Source: Chlorella sorokiniana (lineage: Eukaryota > Chlorophyta > Trebouxiophyceae > Chlorellales > Chlorellaceae). From it: a stretch of 64,000 nucleotides of DNA. Positions within the stretch are counted from its first letter, which is position 1; the number at the start of each line of letters is the position of its first letter. The stretch covers positions 744,001 to 808,000 of the forward strand of contig CP084620.1 in NCBI GenBank assembly GCA_025917655.1, given 5' to 3'. The position numbers were made by a program, and so were the translations under genes. Under the pieces are notes generated by a model. The model saw nothing but the letters and a program-made list of their open reading frames with translations, had not been told where the DNA came from and made no database searches. Shown in pieces: positions 10,601 through 26,319 of this stretch.

Positions 10601-13600
10601 TGTGCGCGCTGTCGTGGAGCGCTTTGTGGCCAGGCAGCCCCAGGCCTTCTGGAGCCAGCACGCCATGCTGGTGCGCCCCCGCCGGACTGGTTGCGACCGG
10701 CCGCCGCCGCCCAAGCTGCACCATGCTGCCCGCTGCCCCTTTGCCTGGTCTGCTCTCCCCCGCGTGCCTGGGCCCTCCTGGATTGCGTCTGCGGTTGGCC
10801 CAACATGTGTTGGTTTCGACACTTTCGGACCCTCCAAACACATCCACGCCTTCCCGCGCACGCATCTCACCGCTCAGCCCCCTACTACCCTCATCCCCCC
10901 TCCCACCACCACCGCGCTGCAGGTCCAGCTGGGCGACAAGCTGGCGCTGGTGCGTGAGGGCCGCGTGGTGCACGTGCTGGCCACTGCCTCCTCCTCCCTC
11001 TTCCCGCGCCTGGCCGCGCTGCGCCCGCTGGCCGCGGCCCCGGACGCGCGCGGCGCCTGCCAGGTGGCGCTGTGGGGCCACAACCTGGACAACGAGGAGG
11101 ACGTACTGCTGGCGCGCTGCAACGGTGAGGCTTGCCGGGGCGTCGCCTGGGCGGGGGCTGGCAGAGTTCGCCCCATGGGCGACTGGATGGGGATGCTTCG
11201 ACGACGGCAGGCTGGGGGCCTGGCAGGACGCGTTTGGAATATGCTGCGGTCAGACAGGCAGCCAGCCGGGCAGCTTGGGCCCTCAGAGTGGCACCAGCCG
11301 CTGCCTGGCACCTCCCTTCTCACCGGCCCAGCCCCGCCGCTCGTCGACCCTGCATTCCCTCATGCCCCAACCCCCATCCACCCCAGGCGCATACGTGGAG
11401 GTGGAGCGGCTGTCGCTGGAGCAGGACCCTGCCTGGGACGGCCTGCAGAAGCTCAACCTGCGCCTGGCGGGGCTGCCGGCCGGCGGCGCGCTGCAGCTGG
11501 AGGTCATGCGCGGCGCCTACCTGTCAGGGGCCAAGGTGTGTATGGGGGAGCCTGCTGCGCGCCTTGTGCTTGTAAATGGGTTCTTGTTGCTGTTGTTGGG
11601 GAGGGGGCGACTGCAGCGAGGCAGCAAGGCATGCGCGGAGCCTCAGCACGGGCTTGGAACCTGATCACCGAGCACCGAACGGCACTGTCTAATGCTTGCC
11701 TAGTCCCCCTGCTCCCTGTTGCGCTCGCCCTGCTGTTCACCCTCCAGCCCCTGCCCCCTACCTTCTCCTTGAGCCAGGCCATGCTGCTGACGAGCGACCG
11801 CGCCCTGGCCGCCGAGGTCCGTGTGCTGGAGACGGAGGAGGGAGTCGACGCCGAGACACTGCTCTTCCAGCTGGCGTCCGCTGCGCAGTATGCTGCCAGC
11901 GCCGAGCGAGACTACTCGCCCGCTGACCTGCAGGGTGGGCAGGGGGCGCTCGGGGAAGGGTGTGTGTGGGAGGGGGCCGCCTGAGTTGCTTTTGTGTGCA
12001 TGCAGCCTCCTAGCTCCATGGCCGGTGCCCTGAAGGATGTCTGGTTCTGAGGCGCTGGAGCAAGGAGCTGGCTATCCTCACTGCTGGCAGTGCGTCCTCC
12101 CCAGCTGGCACCCATCTCACCGCCGCTGCCCCTCCTCCCCCTGCGTCCGCGCAGTGTTGGGCCGCTCCTCCCGACGCCTGCTGGCGTTCACGGTGCAGCG
12201 CCAGTGGGTGGCCGCCACGCGCGTCCTGCTGGCCGCAGTGTGCGCTGACCAAGAGCCTGTAGAGGCCATGGCGGAGGTGAGGGCTGTGGGGCTGGAGCGC
12301 CGTTGTCGAGGCCACTCCGCATCGCTCGCTGGGCTTGCTGTGCTGGCAGCCGCGCTGGCACGCCAGCCGCGCCCCCCCCACAGTAGCCTCGCTGCCGCTT
12401 GCCTTGCGTGCTGCCTGCTTGGCTTACGATGCATGTCAAGAACGCAGTAAGACCTGATTCTCCTCCCCCTGCTGCCTCCGCCCCCGCAGGTGGATGTGAT
12501 GTGCGTGGACATCACTGGCATGCCGCTGCTGCAGCTGGCGGTGCGCAGCCAGCGTGCTGAGCTGGTGGCTGCGCTGCTGGACTGGGGCGACGCCCAGGGC
12601 CACACCTTCAAGGCCACCACCCCGCCGCCGCCGCCTGACCGCGCTGCACCTGGCGGCGCTGGTGACCGACGGCGGCACCATTGCCACGCTGCTCTGCGAG
12701 CGCTGCCCCGATGCGGCGGCGGGCTGGGAGGCCGCGGCATCCGAGGACGGCGCTGTGCCCATCGATTACGCCCGCCATGCCGGCAATGCCGCCGCGCTGG
12801 AGCGCTTCATCGCCACCAAGCGATACGAGGCGGCGGTGGCGGCTGCCGCCGCTGCGGCGGAGCCCTGCGCTGAGGCTGAGCTGGAGCTGGATGGCGACAA
12901 GCGGCGCTGCTGCGCCGCCGCAAGCCCGCAGCCACCGACTCCGCCTCCTCCTCCGGCGGAACCTTCAAGGGCGCCAGCCTCAGGAACACACCCGCCCCTG
13001 CGCCTGTCGACAAGGAGGCTGGGCAGGAGGGGGACGGGGTGGCTGACGCCAAGGCGGCCCTCAAGGCGCAGCGTGCACGCGAGCGGCAGCAAGGGCCCCT
13101 GCTGACCTTCCGCAACCCGCAGCTGGAGGCACGCTACCGCTCCTGGAGCTCCGCAGGCCAGGTGTGTCGGTGTGTATAGTTTGTGTGTGTGTGTGCACGT
13201 GTGTGTGATTTACACGTGAGGATCCAACGAGCACGAGGCTGGGTACCCGCGCTAAACCGGTCTGTCGCTGCCCGGCGCACTGGCACCAGTTGTTCCACCG
13301 CACCCGTGTCTCGACACGGCTGGTGTGCCTCACCCCGCCCCGCCGCTCCCTGCCCCAGGTGCCCGTGGACATTGCGTTCCTGGTCATCGCCACGCTGAGC
13401 CAGGGCGCCTGGATCTTCCGCTGGAGCATGGCCGCCTCCTGGCTGGGCATGGCCATGGTGGGGCTCATGGCCCTCAACGCCGCCATGATGCAGGTGGGGA
13501 CGCGCTGCTGCCCGCCGCTGCGCCTGCTGCCGCGTGCCGGCTGGCGCCTGGGCGTGGGCGTGACCGGTGCAACGGCCCCCCTCTGGCTCTGCGAGCCATG

Positions 13601-14348
13601 GCAGGCTTTCTAAGGGGAGCAGTATGGAGCGTGGTGCAGCTCTCCGCGCCGCTTCAGCCCGCGCGCCTTCAGGGTGGCATGCCCACCATGCACACGCATA
13701 TCCCCCCACTTCCCTCCCCCACTCACCCCCACCCCCAGATGGCGGTGCTGTTCCCGGGCGTGTACATGCGCTGGCGTGCCCCGCTGTGCCTGCTGTCCCA
13801 CGTGGCGCACAAGCTGGCGCAGAGCGCGGTGACGCTGCTGCCGCCCGTGGGCACCATCTTCTCCCCACCTACAACCCCACCGTGGCCCTGCTGGAGTCTT
13901 CGTCGCTGGCCCAGGTCCACATGCTCTCCTTCGGCATGAGGCTCCACTTTGGCGCCCACCTGGCGGCCATGCTGACCCACCTGGGCCTGGCCGTGGCAGC
14001 CAACGACGCCATCTGCGCCGCCGGCTTCCCTTCCATGCCAGGTGGGGGCGGTTCGAGGTCCAGGGCCGCATTTGAGGTCCAGGACCCGCTGCGGGTGCCG
14101 CCCTGTGCCCTGCCTGCCGCGCACGTGCACCGCTGGCCTGCCCGCGGCACAGCCCTGTTTGCCAGCCACCCAAGCGTGCTCTCTCCAAGCTTTGCTCCTC
14201 CACGGTGCTGCCCCGGCCATGCAGGCGGGCGTGCAACGTGCTGATGGTGCTGTGGCAGGTGCTGGCCTGCTTTGCGCTGCCCTGCACCCTGGTCTACGTA
14301 TCGGAAAGGCGCTCGCGCCGCATCTTCCTGGAAACCGTATCGGACTAG
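7615..14348 (+). CDS. SBP-domain transcription factor with ankyrin-like repeats and multi-span membrane C-terminus
   Basis: This is a large multi-exon gene of the SQUAMOSA-promoter-binding-like family; the Chlamydomonas copper regulator CRR1 and plant SPL1/7/12 share the SBP-plus-ankyrin plan. It starts MASFVADEAVWKPEDWKWDA, as in SPL1-type proteins. The SBP domain is split over three exons: the first ends GCQ (7779), the second covers VEGCTIEVGGMKDYHSRYKI to RFCQQ (8179-8304), and the third opens CGKFQPLEDFDGEKRSCRAR (8458 on) with the basic nuclear signal NARRRRQRE. A Gln run follows near 8840. The middle part (10550-11930) resembles the conserved region of large SPLs. Ankyrin-like units occur at 12490-12830 (MPLLQLAVRSQRAELVAALL, LTALHLAALVTDGGTIATLL). 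At least four hydrophobic segments lie at 13370-14340. One-base breaks occur, one at a C4 run in FSPTYNP (about 13865). The intron inside FCQQ|C starts with GC and sits where plant SBP genes have theirs. Its regulatory targets cannot be read from the sequence. Confidence 0.87.
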
Positions 14349-15037
14349 CGGGTGAATCAGCCACCCTGCCGTGCTCGCTCTGTGTTTTGAAGGGCAGCTG
14401 CGCCTGCTAGCCGAGTTGCGCCAGCGGGGCCCAGCGCAACTGCTCCCTGCTGCCCGACCTTGCCCTGTGTGTGTCCCCAACATCAGCGACTCTTTCAATC
14501 CTCCCCTGCCTTACGCCTTGTATGTCTAAACAAATCACCCGCTGGGTGCGGCCCGCCTCAATGGAGGCTCTTCCACGCGCTGCACCTCCTTACATGTCTT
14601 CTGTTTGGGCGCGGCGGGTGCTGGCCCACAGATAATCTGGATGCACCGGCTCTCCCACTTTCAACCCCTTCATTTTTGTGTGTCCTCGTCTCGTTGCTGA
14701 GGAAGAGGAGGCATCACATCCAGTCACTTTGAAGCCTGTCTGCTCTGCACTCGCCTCCTAGATCCCTTCTGCCTGCCCCCTGCCCCACCCTGAAGCTGCT
14801 ACCTGTTTCTTGACAGGTGCCGCACCAAACTCACTCCCTCATCTGGATCAATTCATCTAGCCATTCTATCGAGCTCAAGATTAATCCCCTGCCCCTGCCA
14901 ACTGCCTGAGGCGGCTTGACGCCGTGACCGCTGTGCTGTATTACTGGTATGACTTCACCACAAGTTGCTGTGTTGCGGGGGCCCAGACGCAAGTTAAGAA
15001 GCAAAGCATGCGAAGTGTTCGAAAAGCCGCCGCCGCA
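14349..15037. other. Convergent intergenic region (3' ends of SBP and RIO1 genes)
   Basis: These 689 bases between two convergent stop codons show no protein-like open frame. They are pyrimidine-rich on the plus strand, as expected for 3' untranslated sequence. A minus-strand TGTAA (TTACA at 14590-14594) could be the RIO1 polyadenylation signal, but it is about 440 bases past the stop. Confidence 0.5.
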
Positions 15038-18000
15038 TCACTTCTTTTTGTTGGTCTTGGTCGCCCGCTTCTTCACATGCTTGGGTACCTTGCTCTTGCG
15101 CCGCTCCTGGTTGGCGGCCTTCACCTCCTTCTTATGCTCCCGACGCTGATCCCGCAGCTGCTCCTTGGTCAGCCGCGGCCGCTCCTCCCACTCGCCCTCG
15201 CTGCCGCTGCCGCCGCTCCCCTCGCTGCCCGACAGCTCATCCTCAAAGGTGACCCGCTTCTTCTGCTTGGGGGCATCGCCGCCTGCAGGCCCAGCTGTGG
15301 GGCTTGCCTGGCAATCGCCCTCGCCGCCATCAGCTGTGGGGCTTGTGTCGCCGTCGTCCGCGCCGCCATCCGCCGCACCCGCCTGAGCGCCTGCTTGGCT
15401 CCTCGGCGCTGCCGCCCCCGCCCGCTGCGCCGCCAGCTCAGCTTCCGTCTGTGCGCTCACGGTCTGGGCGGGGCGTGCCGCGCCCTGCTGCCGCTGCTGG
15501 CTGCTGCTGCCGGCAGCGGCGACGCCGCCTGGCGTGCGCGCGCCGCTCATGTCCGGCTTCATCCCCGCCAGGGCCTGGTAGTAAATCCCCTCTGAGCGGA
15601 GCAGGAGGGCATGGGGGCACAACACAGGCAGTCAGGCCACTTCCATGCAGCAGCACATGTGCGGCCCATCACTTGGGAGAGCCCCAGGCGCCCCCAGCCC
15701 TGTGCTTCATAGGGGCACCTAGCCCCCATCACCACCACCCCACCACCCCTCCCACGGCACAACTGGCTCTTTCCATGAACCCCCAGGCGCATTCCACACA
15801 CACACCGCTGGCTCGCTCCATGCCCCCCACCCACCCAGCTGAACCCACCCGTGTCTGTGCCGTCTGCCAAGCGCGCGTGGTCCCGCTCCGGGTTGGCCAC
15901 CTCATCCAGCTTCTTGGGGATGTAGGCCGCGGCAAACACCGCCTCGGCCACCTCCTCCTCCGCGGTCAGCTGCGCGGGGCGGCTGCGGGGTGGCCGGGGG
16001 CAGGGGAGGGCAAGGGTACAGAGTGAGGGATGGTGGGGCGGAGCCGGCGAGGGGGCCAGGACAGAGGGGGGCCAGGGAAACGGTGCCTGCGCTCAGGTCT
16101 TTCCAACTGAAAACACCCACAGCGAGCCCCCTTCCTCTCCCCGCCCCCTCTGGCACCCAAACACACACGCACTCACATCCGCCCACCGCCACTGCCCTGC
16201 CCACCACCCACCCACCGCCCCACCTGGATGCCAGGGCCATGAGGCGGTCCAGCTCCGCGTCCAGGGCCGCCCCCTCCCCCAGGGAGGGGTCCACCACCAG
16301 GTCAAACAGCTCCCGCACCGTCAGCGTGGCCACCCCGCGCGCCGGAAGAAGTCGTTCACGTGCTGGCAGTCTGCGGTGGGGGATGGGAAAGTAGGGGTGG
16401 GGGGTGGGTGTGGTGGGGGGTGGGGAGGGACTGTGGTGCTGCGCGGCTGTGCGGCGGTGGTGGTGGTGGGGTGTGTGTGTGGCAGACCATGCTGGCAGGG
16501 TATGGGTGGAAAGCGCAGAGGGGCAGGCGCAAGGAATGGGGCGCAAGGGAACAAGAGTGTTCCCGCGCCGCACAGGGGCCTGGCTTGACAGGCGACCCCA
16601 CGGCATGGGCCAGCCCCCACGCCCCGAGCGCTCAGGCATGCAGCGGCGACGCGGCACGAAGCTGCGCCAGGCGGGCCCCACCCTCTCGCAGGAAGTCAAA
16701 GGCGCGGGGTGGTCCAGCTCCACCGCCTGGCTGACATCTATGCAGTACAGCTCGTTGTTGTGCACCAACACGTTGTATTCTGCGGTACAAGCAGCGCGAC
16801 AAGCCATGGGGCACGGCTCGAAACGTCGAGCTGTGGCCGGTCAGGGTGGGGGTGCGGGATGCAGGCGACGCAAGAGCCAAGGCTGCGCAAGGCAGCGCCA
16901 GGCGGCCCCAAGTGTTGCAGGGGTTCCAGCAGGGACCCGGCCAGCTGCCTCCCGGTACCGCTGGCAGCAGGGCCTCACCCGACAGGTCAGCATGCACCAG
17001 GCGGCACTTCTGGTACAGCGCGCGCAGCATCAAGATCATCTCCGTGTAGGCCTGGCGCATGCGCGGCGGCGGCAGGCCCGCGTCCTTGAGCCGCGGAGCC
17101 GCAACGCCGCCCTCGCCCAAGAACTCCATCACTGCATGAACGGGGGTGGGGTGGGGGTAAGGGTGCTGCTCAATTGGCCGTTTCTGTTCCCTAGTGAGCT
17201 GTGGATGGGGGTGAGGCCCTACAATAGGACCATGCGCATGCTACAGCGGCCTGCCCCGGCAGCCCAGCGTGCGGGCCCTGCATCAGCCGCGACCGCCCAG
17301 CAGGCCATGGCCGCACCGCTGAGGCCACCTCACCCAGCACATGGAGGCGCAGCTGGAGGGGCTTGGGGCAGGGGATTCGGCGGCGTGCAGGCGGGCCAGG
17401 TTTCTCATCTCCTTCTCCGCCCACAGCTTGACCATCTTGCGGGGTTGGACTTGCAGTACCGCTGGAAGCGCGAGTCGCCCACCACGTACCTGCAGCCGGT
17501 GCCCGAGCGGGAAGCACAGGGAGGAGCGAAGGTGAGGCAAGGGCGCTGTGCCGCAGCGTGGGCGTGGCAGGGTCACACGGCCGCCAGGGTTTCAACGGTC
17601 AGCAGAGGAGGAGCAATGTTGAGAGCCCTCAGGGAGGGGGCGCGTGGGGGAAGGAGGGCCCAGGGAGGTGCGGCTGTCCCTGAGGATGCAGCAGGCGAAG
17701 CAGAGGAGAGGCAGCAGGAGCGGCGCGGGCTCGGCCGTCAACCGTCTACACGCCTCGCTTGCTGCTCACCCAGCAGCAGAACACCCGCACTGCTGCCAGC
17801 GCTCTGCGGCTTCAATTCAACGTCCGAACCACCCGCCCTTGCGCTGTTGTGCCCCTTCTTTACCGCCCCCTGCCCGCCACCCCTCGCCCCAGCCTCACCC
17901 CACCCCCGGACACATCGATAAGAAAGAACAAAACAAACCGGAGCACTTGTGCTCGCAGGCACACTCAACCGCGGGCCGCCCACCTGTCTCTGTCCTTGAA

Positions 18001-19116
18001 CACCAGGATGGCTGTCTTGTAGACCTTGATGGCCAGCTCGGCGCCGTCGGGGCACTGGCATGGTACACGTTGGCCTCTTTGCCCGTGGACACGCAGCCGT
18101 TGATCTCGCTGAACATGCCGCGGTTGAGCATCTTGAACAGCACCATGCGGGTGCGCGGGTCCAGCACCTGCTCCACTGCAGGCAGACAAAACAGAGAGAA
18201 CGAATACGGGGGGGGGGGGGGGTCTGTGTGAGCCATTCTTCTTCATTTCCCTATTGTGGTTGTGTTTGTGAGGAGTTCTACTGACGGCATGAAGGGGGCC
18301 GTAGGCAGCAAGGCGCGAGCCACACAGCCGTCAAAGAGCCGCGACAGCAGGCCTGCCCCATCCTCATGCGTGCTCCTTTCCCTACCCCCTGGCACCGCAC
18401 CCGTGGCGCGGTCGCTGCGGTCCTTGCTGCGCGAGGAAGCAGCCAGCGCGGCCTTGCTGCTGTGGGCGGCGCGCACGCGGTTGACCGCCGCTGAGTTGGC
18501 GGTGCCGGCAAAGCCGCCCAAGGTGTCGTCGAAGTTGTCCCGCACTCGTACAGCCCCCCGTGAAAGCGTGCCTCCAGCCGGCCCACGTTGCCGCTCGTGA
18601 GAGGCATCTTGGCACCGCTTCGGCGGCGCTCGGTTGAGCGCGCCGCCGTGCGCATTGGGGCGGTGCGCGTTCAGGGTGAGCGCAGCGCTGCCAGTGTTGC
18701 CCCGCGCCTCTTGAACTGTAGGAGGGGAATGACAACAGGTTCGCACCGGGCAGCTGCGGTGCACGCGCAACAAAAGCCAACCCCACACTTGCATTTGCTA
18801 GCTGCCATGTCCAGCACAGTGGACGAGCTGCCGCGGTCGCACCTTCGCGCAAGTCTGCCCACTCCAGAGCGCCGGCCAGCTCCTCGCTCTCGCTGTCCCA
18901 GTCATCATCCTCCCAGTCTTCCTCGTCCTCGCTGCCGCTGCCGCTCAGCTGCTCCGCGACCTGGGCTGCAGGCGCCGGCGGCGGCGTGGGGACCCCAGCC
19001 AGAAGCCCGGCGGCGGCGCTAACGGGCGGCTCGCTAACCTCCGGCTGCTGCTCATCCTCGCCATCGCTATAACGAGCCGCTAGGTGTTCTAGGGGCACCT
19101 CCGAGTTCAGCTGCAT
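15038..19116 (-). CDS. RIO1: RIO1-type atypical serine kinase (40S ribosome maturation)
   Basis: RIO1 is an atypical kinase/ATPase needed for late 18S rRNA processing and recycling of assembly factors from pre-40S particles. The acidic N-terminus (about 18860-19116) contains [20 protein letters not shown]. The core reads [20 protein letters not shown], then [16 protein letters not shown] (ATP-binding loop), [18 protein letters not shown] with the binding Lys, and [18 protein letters not shown]. Next come [12 protein letters not shown] with [20 protein letters not shown] (catalytic Asp and metal-binding Asp), and [12 protein letters not shown]. The C-terminus is long and charged and ends with a basic tract ([16 protein letters not shown]), as in other RIO1 proteins. 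The frame breaks at ELDHPRAFDF, where four C are present and five are needed (about 16709). A 14-base G run lies in an intron near 18215. The ATG at 19116 is the first in frame with the acidic segment; an upstream in-frame GTG was not used. Confidence 0.93.
18209..18222. repeat. Poly-G run in a RIO1 intron
   Basis: An uninterrupted run of about 14 G on the plus strand lies in a RIO1 intron. Its true length is doubtful because shorter G/C runs in this consensus are often one base short. Confidence 0.8.
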
Positions 19117-19802
19117 GGGTCCCGGCGCATGCGACGGTGCGGCGTGATTTGTCACTTAGATACTCTCCAGACCGAGAGCAGAAGGGGAAGGGACGCCAGC
19201 GAAATGTCAGCCGCCACTGCCCATGCTGGGCCGCTCAGCATGGCTTCCTGGCCTAGACGTTAAGTGGGCAGGTGCCATGCTTTGCATAGCAAGCCACGCG
19301 TTGCAGTGAGCCCCAATAATGACTGTTATTATGATTGCGTTCAATACGTCCTGACTGCATCGTCATGCGACTACATTAAGCTGCAGAGGCCGCACTGTGA
19401 GGAGGCGGCTGGCCACAGCAAGGCGGCATGCGCCTATGTCGTTACAAGCAACACAAGCATGCCTGCCTGCCTACAATCTCACATGGCATCCTTCACAACC
19501 ATCCCGCAACTTAGTTTTCATGCGTGCCCGACAGCTTTTACGTGCCCAACATAACCAAGACGTGTAAGCCACCTTAACCTGGACGCGTTTGTGTCGTTTA
19601 CCATGAGCTACATTCGGCAAACACATACTCATCACAACATAGAATGAAGTCTTAGCCTCCAAAAATCCCAAAACTGAATGCAGTTCAGTAAAAGTACAGG
19701 CAAGTTGTACCTTAGAGTGCAAACGGGAGTTGTGGGGCATGCGCGGCAATCGCAGCCTCTTCCACCCTCCCTGTGGACGCTCAGGGTAGGTGCGCCGTCA
19801 CA
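19117..19802. promoter_or_regulatory. Divergent intergenic region, RIO1 / eRF1
   Basis: This is 686 bases between divergent start codons. The middle (about 19300-19720) is clearly richer in A and T than anything nearby, for example around 19310-19345 and 19610-19690. No coding frame resembling a protein was seen. It should contain both promoters; no defined box is claimed. Confidence 0.5.
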
Positions 19803-23364
<3,562 letters not shown>

Positions 23365-24009
23365 GCCGCCTGCCCGCAGCTGACTGTGCGGCGCACCTCC
23401 GCTGCCCCGTATCCGAGGCTGCGCGCGCCTCCCACGCTTGACACCTGCCGCTGTACCCTTCGCCCCCGCTGTTGTTGCTACCTGTCTGCTCCGCTCTTGC
23501 TCCCGCCTACAACTCGTCCCTGCTCCCCTTTGCGGCGCCGTGCGTTGCATTTGATTCTTCGACTGCAACCCTTTTTGCTCTGCTCCGCTCCGCTTCTGCT
23601 CCGTGCTCAGCCTGTCTTTCTCCGCCTGTGCCGTGCACGCTGCCACACGTGCACCAACAAATGCTTGAACCCTCCAGACCCTGTCCGGCCCTGCCAGCTG
23701 AAGTGGGCCTCTCCTCTCCTTAGCTGCGAGAAGGATGCTCCTCTCCGGCCGCCATTACACCGTAACAAGACACACATGCTTGAATGTGGGGCAAACCCGT
23801 AAGCTTCCTTGGATATAGACGGGCGGGTACAAATCAGGTTGGGCAGGTGAAGGCTGTTGCAGTCAAACCAAAATTGCGTCGCTTTCTTCAAGCGTCGGGA
23901 AAGGGGGCGCACAGCCATACGCAGTTCATCAAGCATCTTTCGCGAGGGACCACCAGCAATGTACAATGCAGGTGCAAGCAGGGTTTTGGGCGTCAGCTGG
24001 CCCCGACGG
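23365..24009. other. Convergent intergenic region after eRF1
   Basis: These 645 bases between two convergent stop codons start with a strongly C/T-rich stretch (about 23390-23630), probably the eRF1 3' untranslated region. No protein-like frame and no TGTAA were found here. Confidence 0.45.
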
Positions 24010-26049
24010 TCAGGAGCTGCACGTGTACTTGTCCATGAATCGCTTCATCTGCACAGGCGATTTGGGAGCAGGCGGAGCAGGCGGTTTCTGTGTGCTGTGC
24101 AGCAGCTCGCCGTGGGTTACTCTGCAGGATCCTCTGCAGCCCACCACTGAAGCTGTTGCCCCTGCCGCGCTGTGTGGCCTCCCGCAACACCCAGACACAC
24201 CCCCTGTCACGCGCACAGCCCCGCCCAGCGCCCACGTGCCTTGCTGGCAGGCACGGGGGCTTCCATCCAGTCCAGCAGCTGGGTGTGGGTCACCACCCAG
24301 ACGTTGGGGTGCGCCAACGCGTAGTCCAGGAACTTGCCGAGGTCCTTGCTGTGGTGCGACTTGCTCATCCAAGGCTTGTGCACCCCCACAGTGACGGGGG
24401 CGCGGTTGCCGCCGTAGGCCTGCAGGCGGCAGGTTGGGGCTGTGTTGCGCCACGTGCGGGCGGGAAGTGGCCGCACCCCGCCCTGCCCAGCTTGCTCGGG
24501 ATACCCGCCCCTGATGCCACCCGCACACCTGGTGCTTCGCAAGCTGTTGTGAAGGAGCAACCGCTCCCCCAGCCCTCTCGCTCCCCCACCCCACCAAACG
24601 CCCACCCACCCACAAGGCCCCACCTCGTCAAACGTTTCCACCAGCTTCTTGTACACCGAGCAGCCGGGGCGGTCGGAGCCATCTCCCTCGTAGGTGCAGG
24701 GGTCCATCAGGTTGCCGCTCTTGGTCACGTACAGCGGCACCTCCCTGGCGCATGAAGGGCGGGGGCAGAGCAGGGCAAGATTGATGAGGTGATGACGCAG
24801 CTGCAGAGGGCGCCGAGGTAACGACACACAACCCCTCCCATCCCCCTGCCCCCACACCAGCACCCGCAACCTGCCCCTTGCAAGCTGGCTGCAGCCACGG
24901 TCTGTCACACCACCTCCCTGTGCTCACCACATGCCCGGGTAGCTCTCGCCGCCGTCGCAGTCGTTGCCCGAGTTGCCGCAGTCGAAGGGCACGCCGCTCT
25001 CCATGGTGGCGGGCCAGGGCTTGCTGGGGCCGCCCGCACGCCGATGGTGCTGTCGTACCTGAACAGCAGGGGGCATGCAAGAGTGCGATAAGTTGTGGGC
25101 TTGATATTTGTTGGTTTGTTGGAATGCTTGTGCCGAGGCAAGTGCACCTGCTTACCCCCCGCCCCTCCCCACCCCCTGGCCGTTGTGTTTGACGCCTCCA
25201 CCGCCACAGACCCCCCCGGCCCCTCACCTGAAGCCCAGCTCCGCCAGCACCTCCCGCACCTCGGGCTTGTCGGCGAGGTAGGGGGTGCGGAAGCCGGCCA
25301 CCTCGTCGGCGGGCAGTCCGCACCGCACCAGCTCGTCCTTGGCGCCCCCACCTCCTCCTCGATCGCGCCGCGCTCCAGCCAGCGCAGGCCCGCGTGGGTC
25401 ACGGTGTGGGTGGCCAGCTCGTGCCCGAGGTCGTGCAGGTGCAGCGCCTCGTCGCACGAAAAACCGCAGTTGGGGGAGGTGCAGGCAAACCTGGGACGCA
25501 GGCCAGGGGAGGGGGAAAGCAGAGTAGGTTAGCAATTGTGTGGACGAGAGCTTTGGGATGTTGGGCGGGTGATTGTGTGGCGCAGCTGGGGTCCCCCAGG
25601 GCAAGCAGTGTGCTTCGGTCTGCAGGCCAGCGCCGGCCCACACCAGGTGATGGGGATGTCGCAGCCGTTGGGGTTCTGCCGCTTGCGGGAGATCTTCAGC
25701 ACGTACTCAGAGGCCTCCTTGTTAACTTCGTCGTCATGGCTGCAGCAGACAGATGCAGCCTGGCTGTGAGTGGCGGCGGCACACGCTGCAGTTGGTTCAC
25801 CACGGCAGCAAGGTCAGGCTGCGCCTTCAGCCGGCCCGTTTTCTGCTGCGCACCCAAAGTGCGGTCGGTGCAACCCCAATCACTAGTCGTACGACGCTTA
25901 CCTCCAGAGTATGAACTGAGGCGTGTCCTTTGGGTCCAGACCGCCCGGAGCATGCTCGGAAACCTCAACCTTTGCCGGCTTGGCCTGTGCAGGGGGAATT
26001 GGAGCGCGAAAAGCAGCATCATAGCTGCAAAGCACACGCGCACCTGCAT
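24010..26049 (-). CDS. Secreted polysaccharide deacetylase, chitin-deacetylase-like (CE4)
   Basis: CE4 enzymes remove acetyl groups from N-acetylglucosamine polymers. The start at 26049 opens a clear signal peptide, MQVRVCFAAMMLLFALQFPP, followed by AQAKPAKVEVSEHAPGG with a likely cut after AQA. This reading needs six C where five are present (about 26003). The next exons join as FILW|SHDDEVNKEASEYVLKIS, where SHDD corresponds to the metal-binding Asp motif of CE4. NPNGCDIPITW follows, then HELATHTVTH (second metal-binding motif with two His) and FRTPYLADKPEV (third motif). Later parts are SGVPFDCGNSGNDCDGGESY, EVPLYVTKSGNLMDPCTYEG, VGVHKPWMSKSHHSK and NVWVVTHTQLLDWM. The end is less certain: the last exon probably gives KSPVQMKRFMDKYTCSS to the stop at 24010, but a stop at 24207 by read-through is possible. 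EEVGGAKDE also lacks one G. Cell-wall glucosamine polymers of Chlorella-type algae are a plausible substrate. Confidence 0.85.
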
Positions 26050-26319
26050 GCCTGCCCGGTGGTTGACCCGATCTTTGCCGCAAAACTCGCCGCAACAACC
26101 CAAGCTGGCGCGATAGAAAAGGAACGATAATGGTGGATGTACAATTTGCGTCCGCTGGTCGCGAGGGGCTCCGCTTTGGGAGAGACGCAATCCCTGCGCC
26201 ACCTCAGCCACGCCAACCTGGAAGCGCAAGAAGCGGTGCTTGTTGCACTTCTCGCCCACTGCACTCGATCCACAGCCTGGCAGTCTTAAAAACATTCCTT
26301 GCAAGAGATCGCGAGGATT
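26050..26319. other. Intergenic region upstream of the deacetylase gene
   Basis: These 270 bases lie between the SEC15 stop and the deacetylase start on the same strand. They must contain the SEC15 3' end and the deacetylase promoter. No motif could be assigned. Confidence 0.4.

Noticed and set aside
16404-17921. 505-codon plus-strand frame over RIO1
   Set aside because: The minus strand here holds the kinase motifs LVHADLS and YCIDVSQAV; the plus frame is low-complexity and spans introns.
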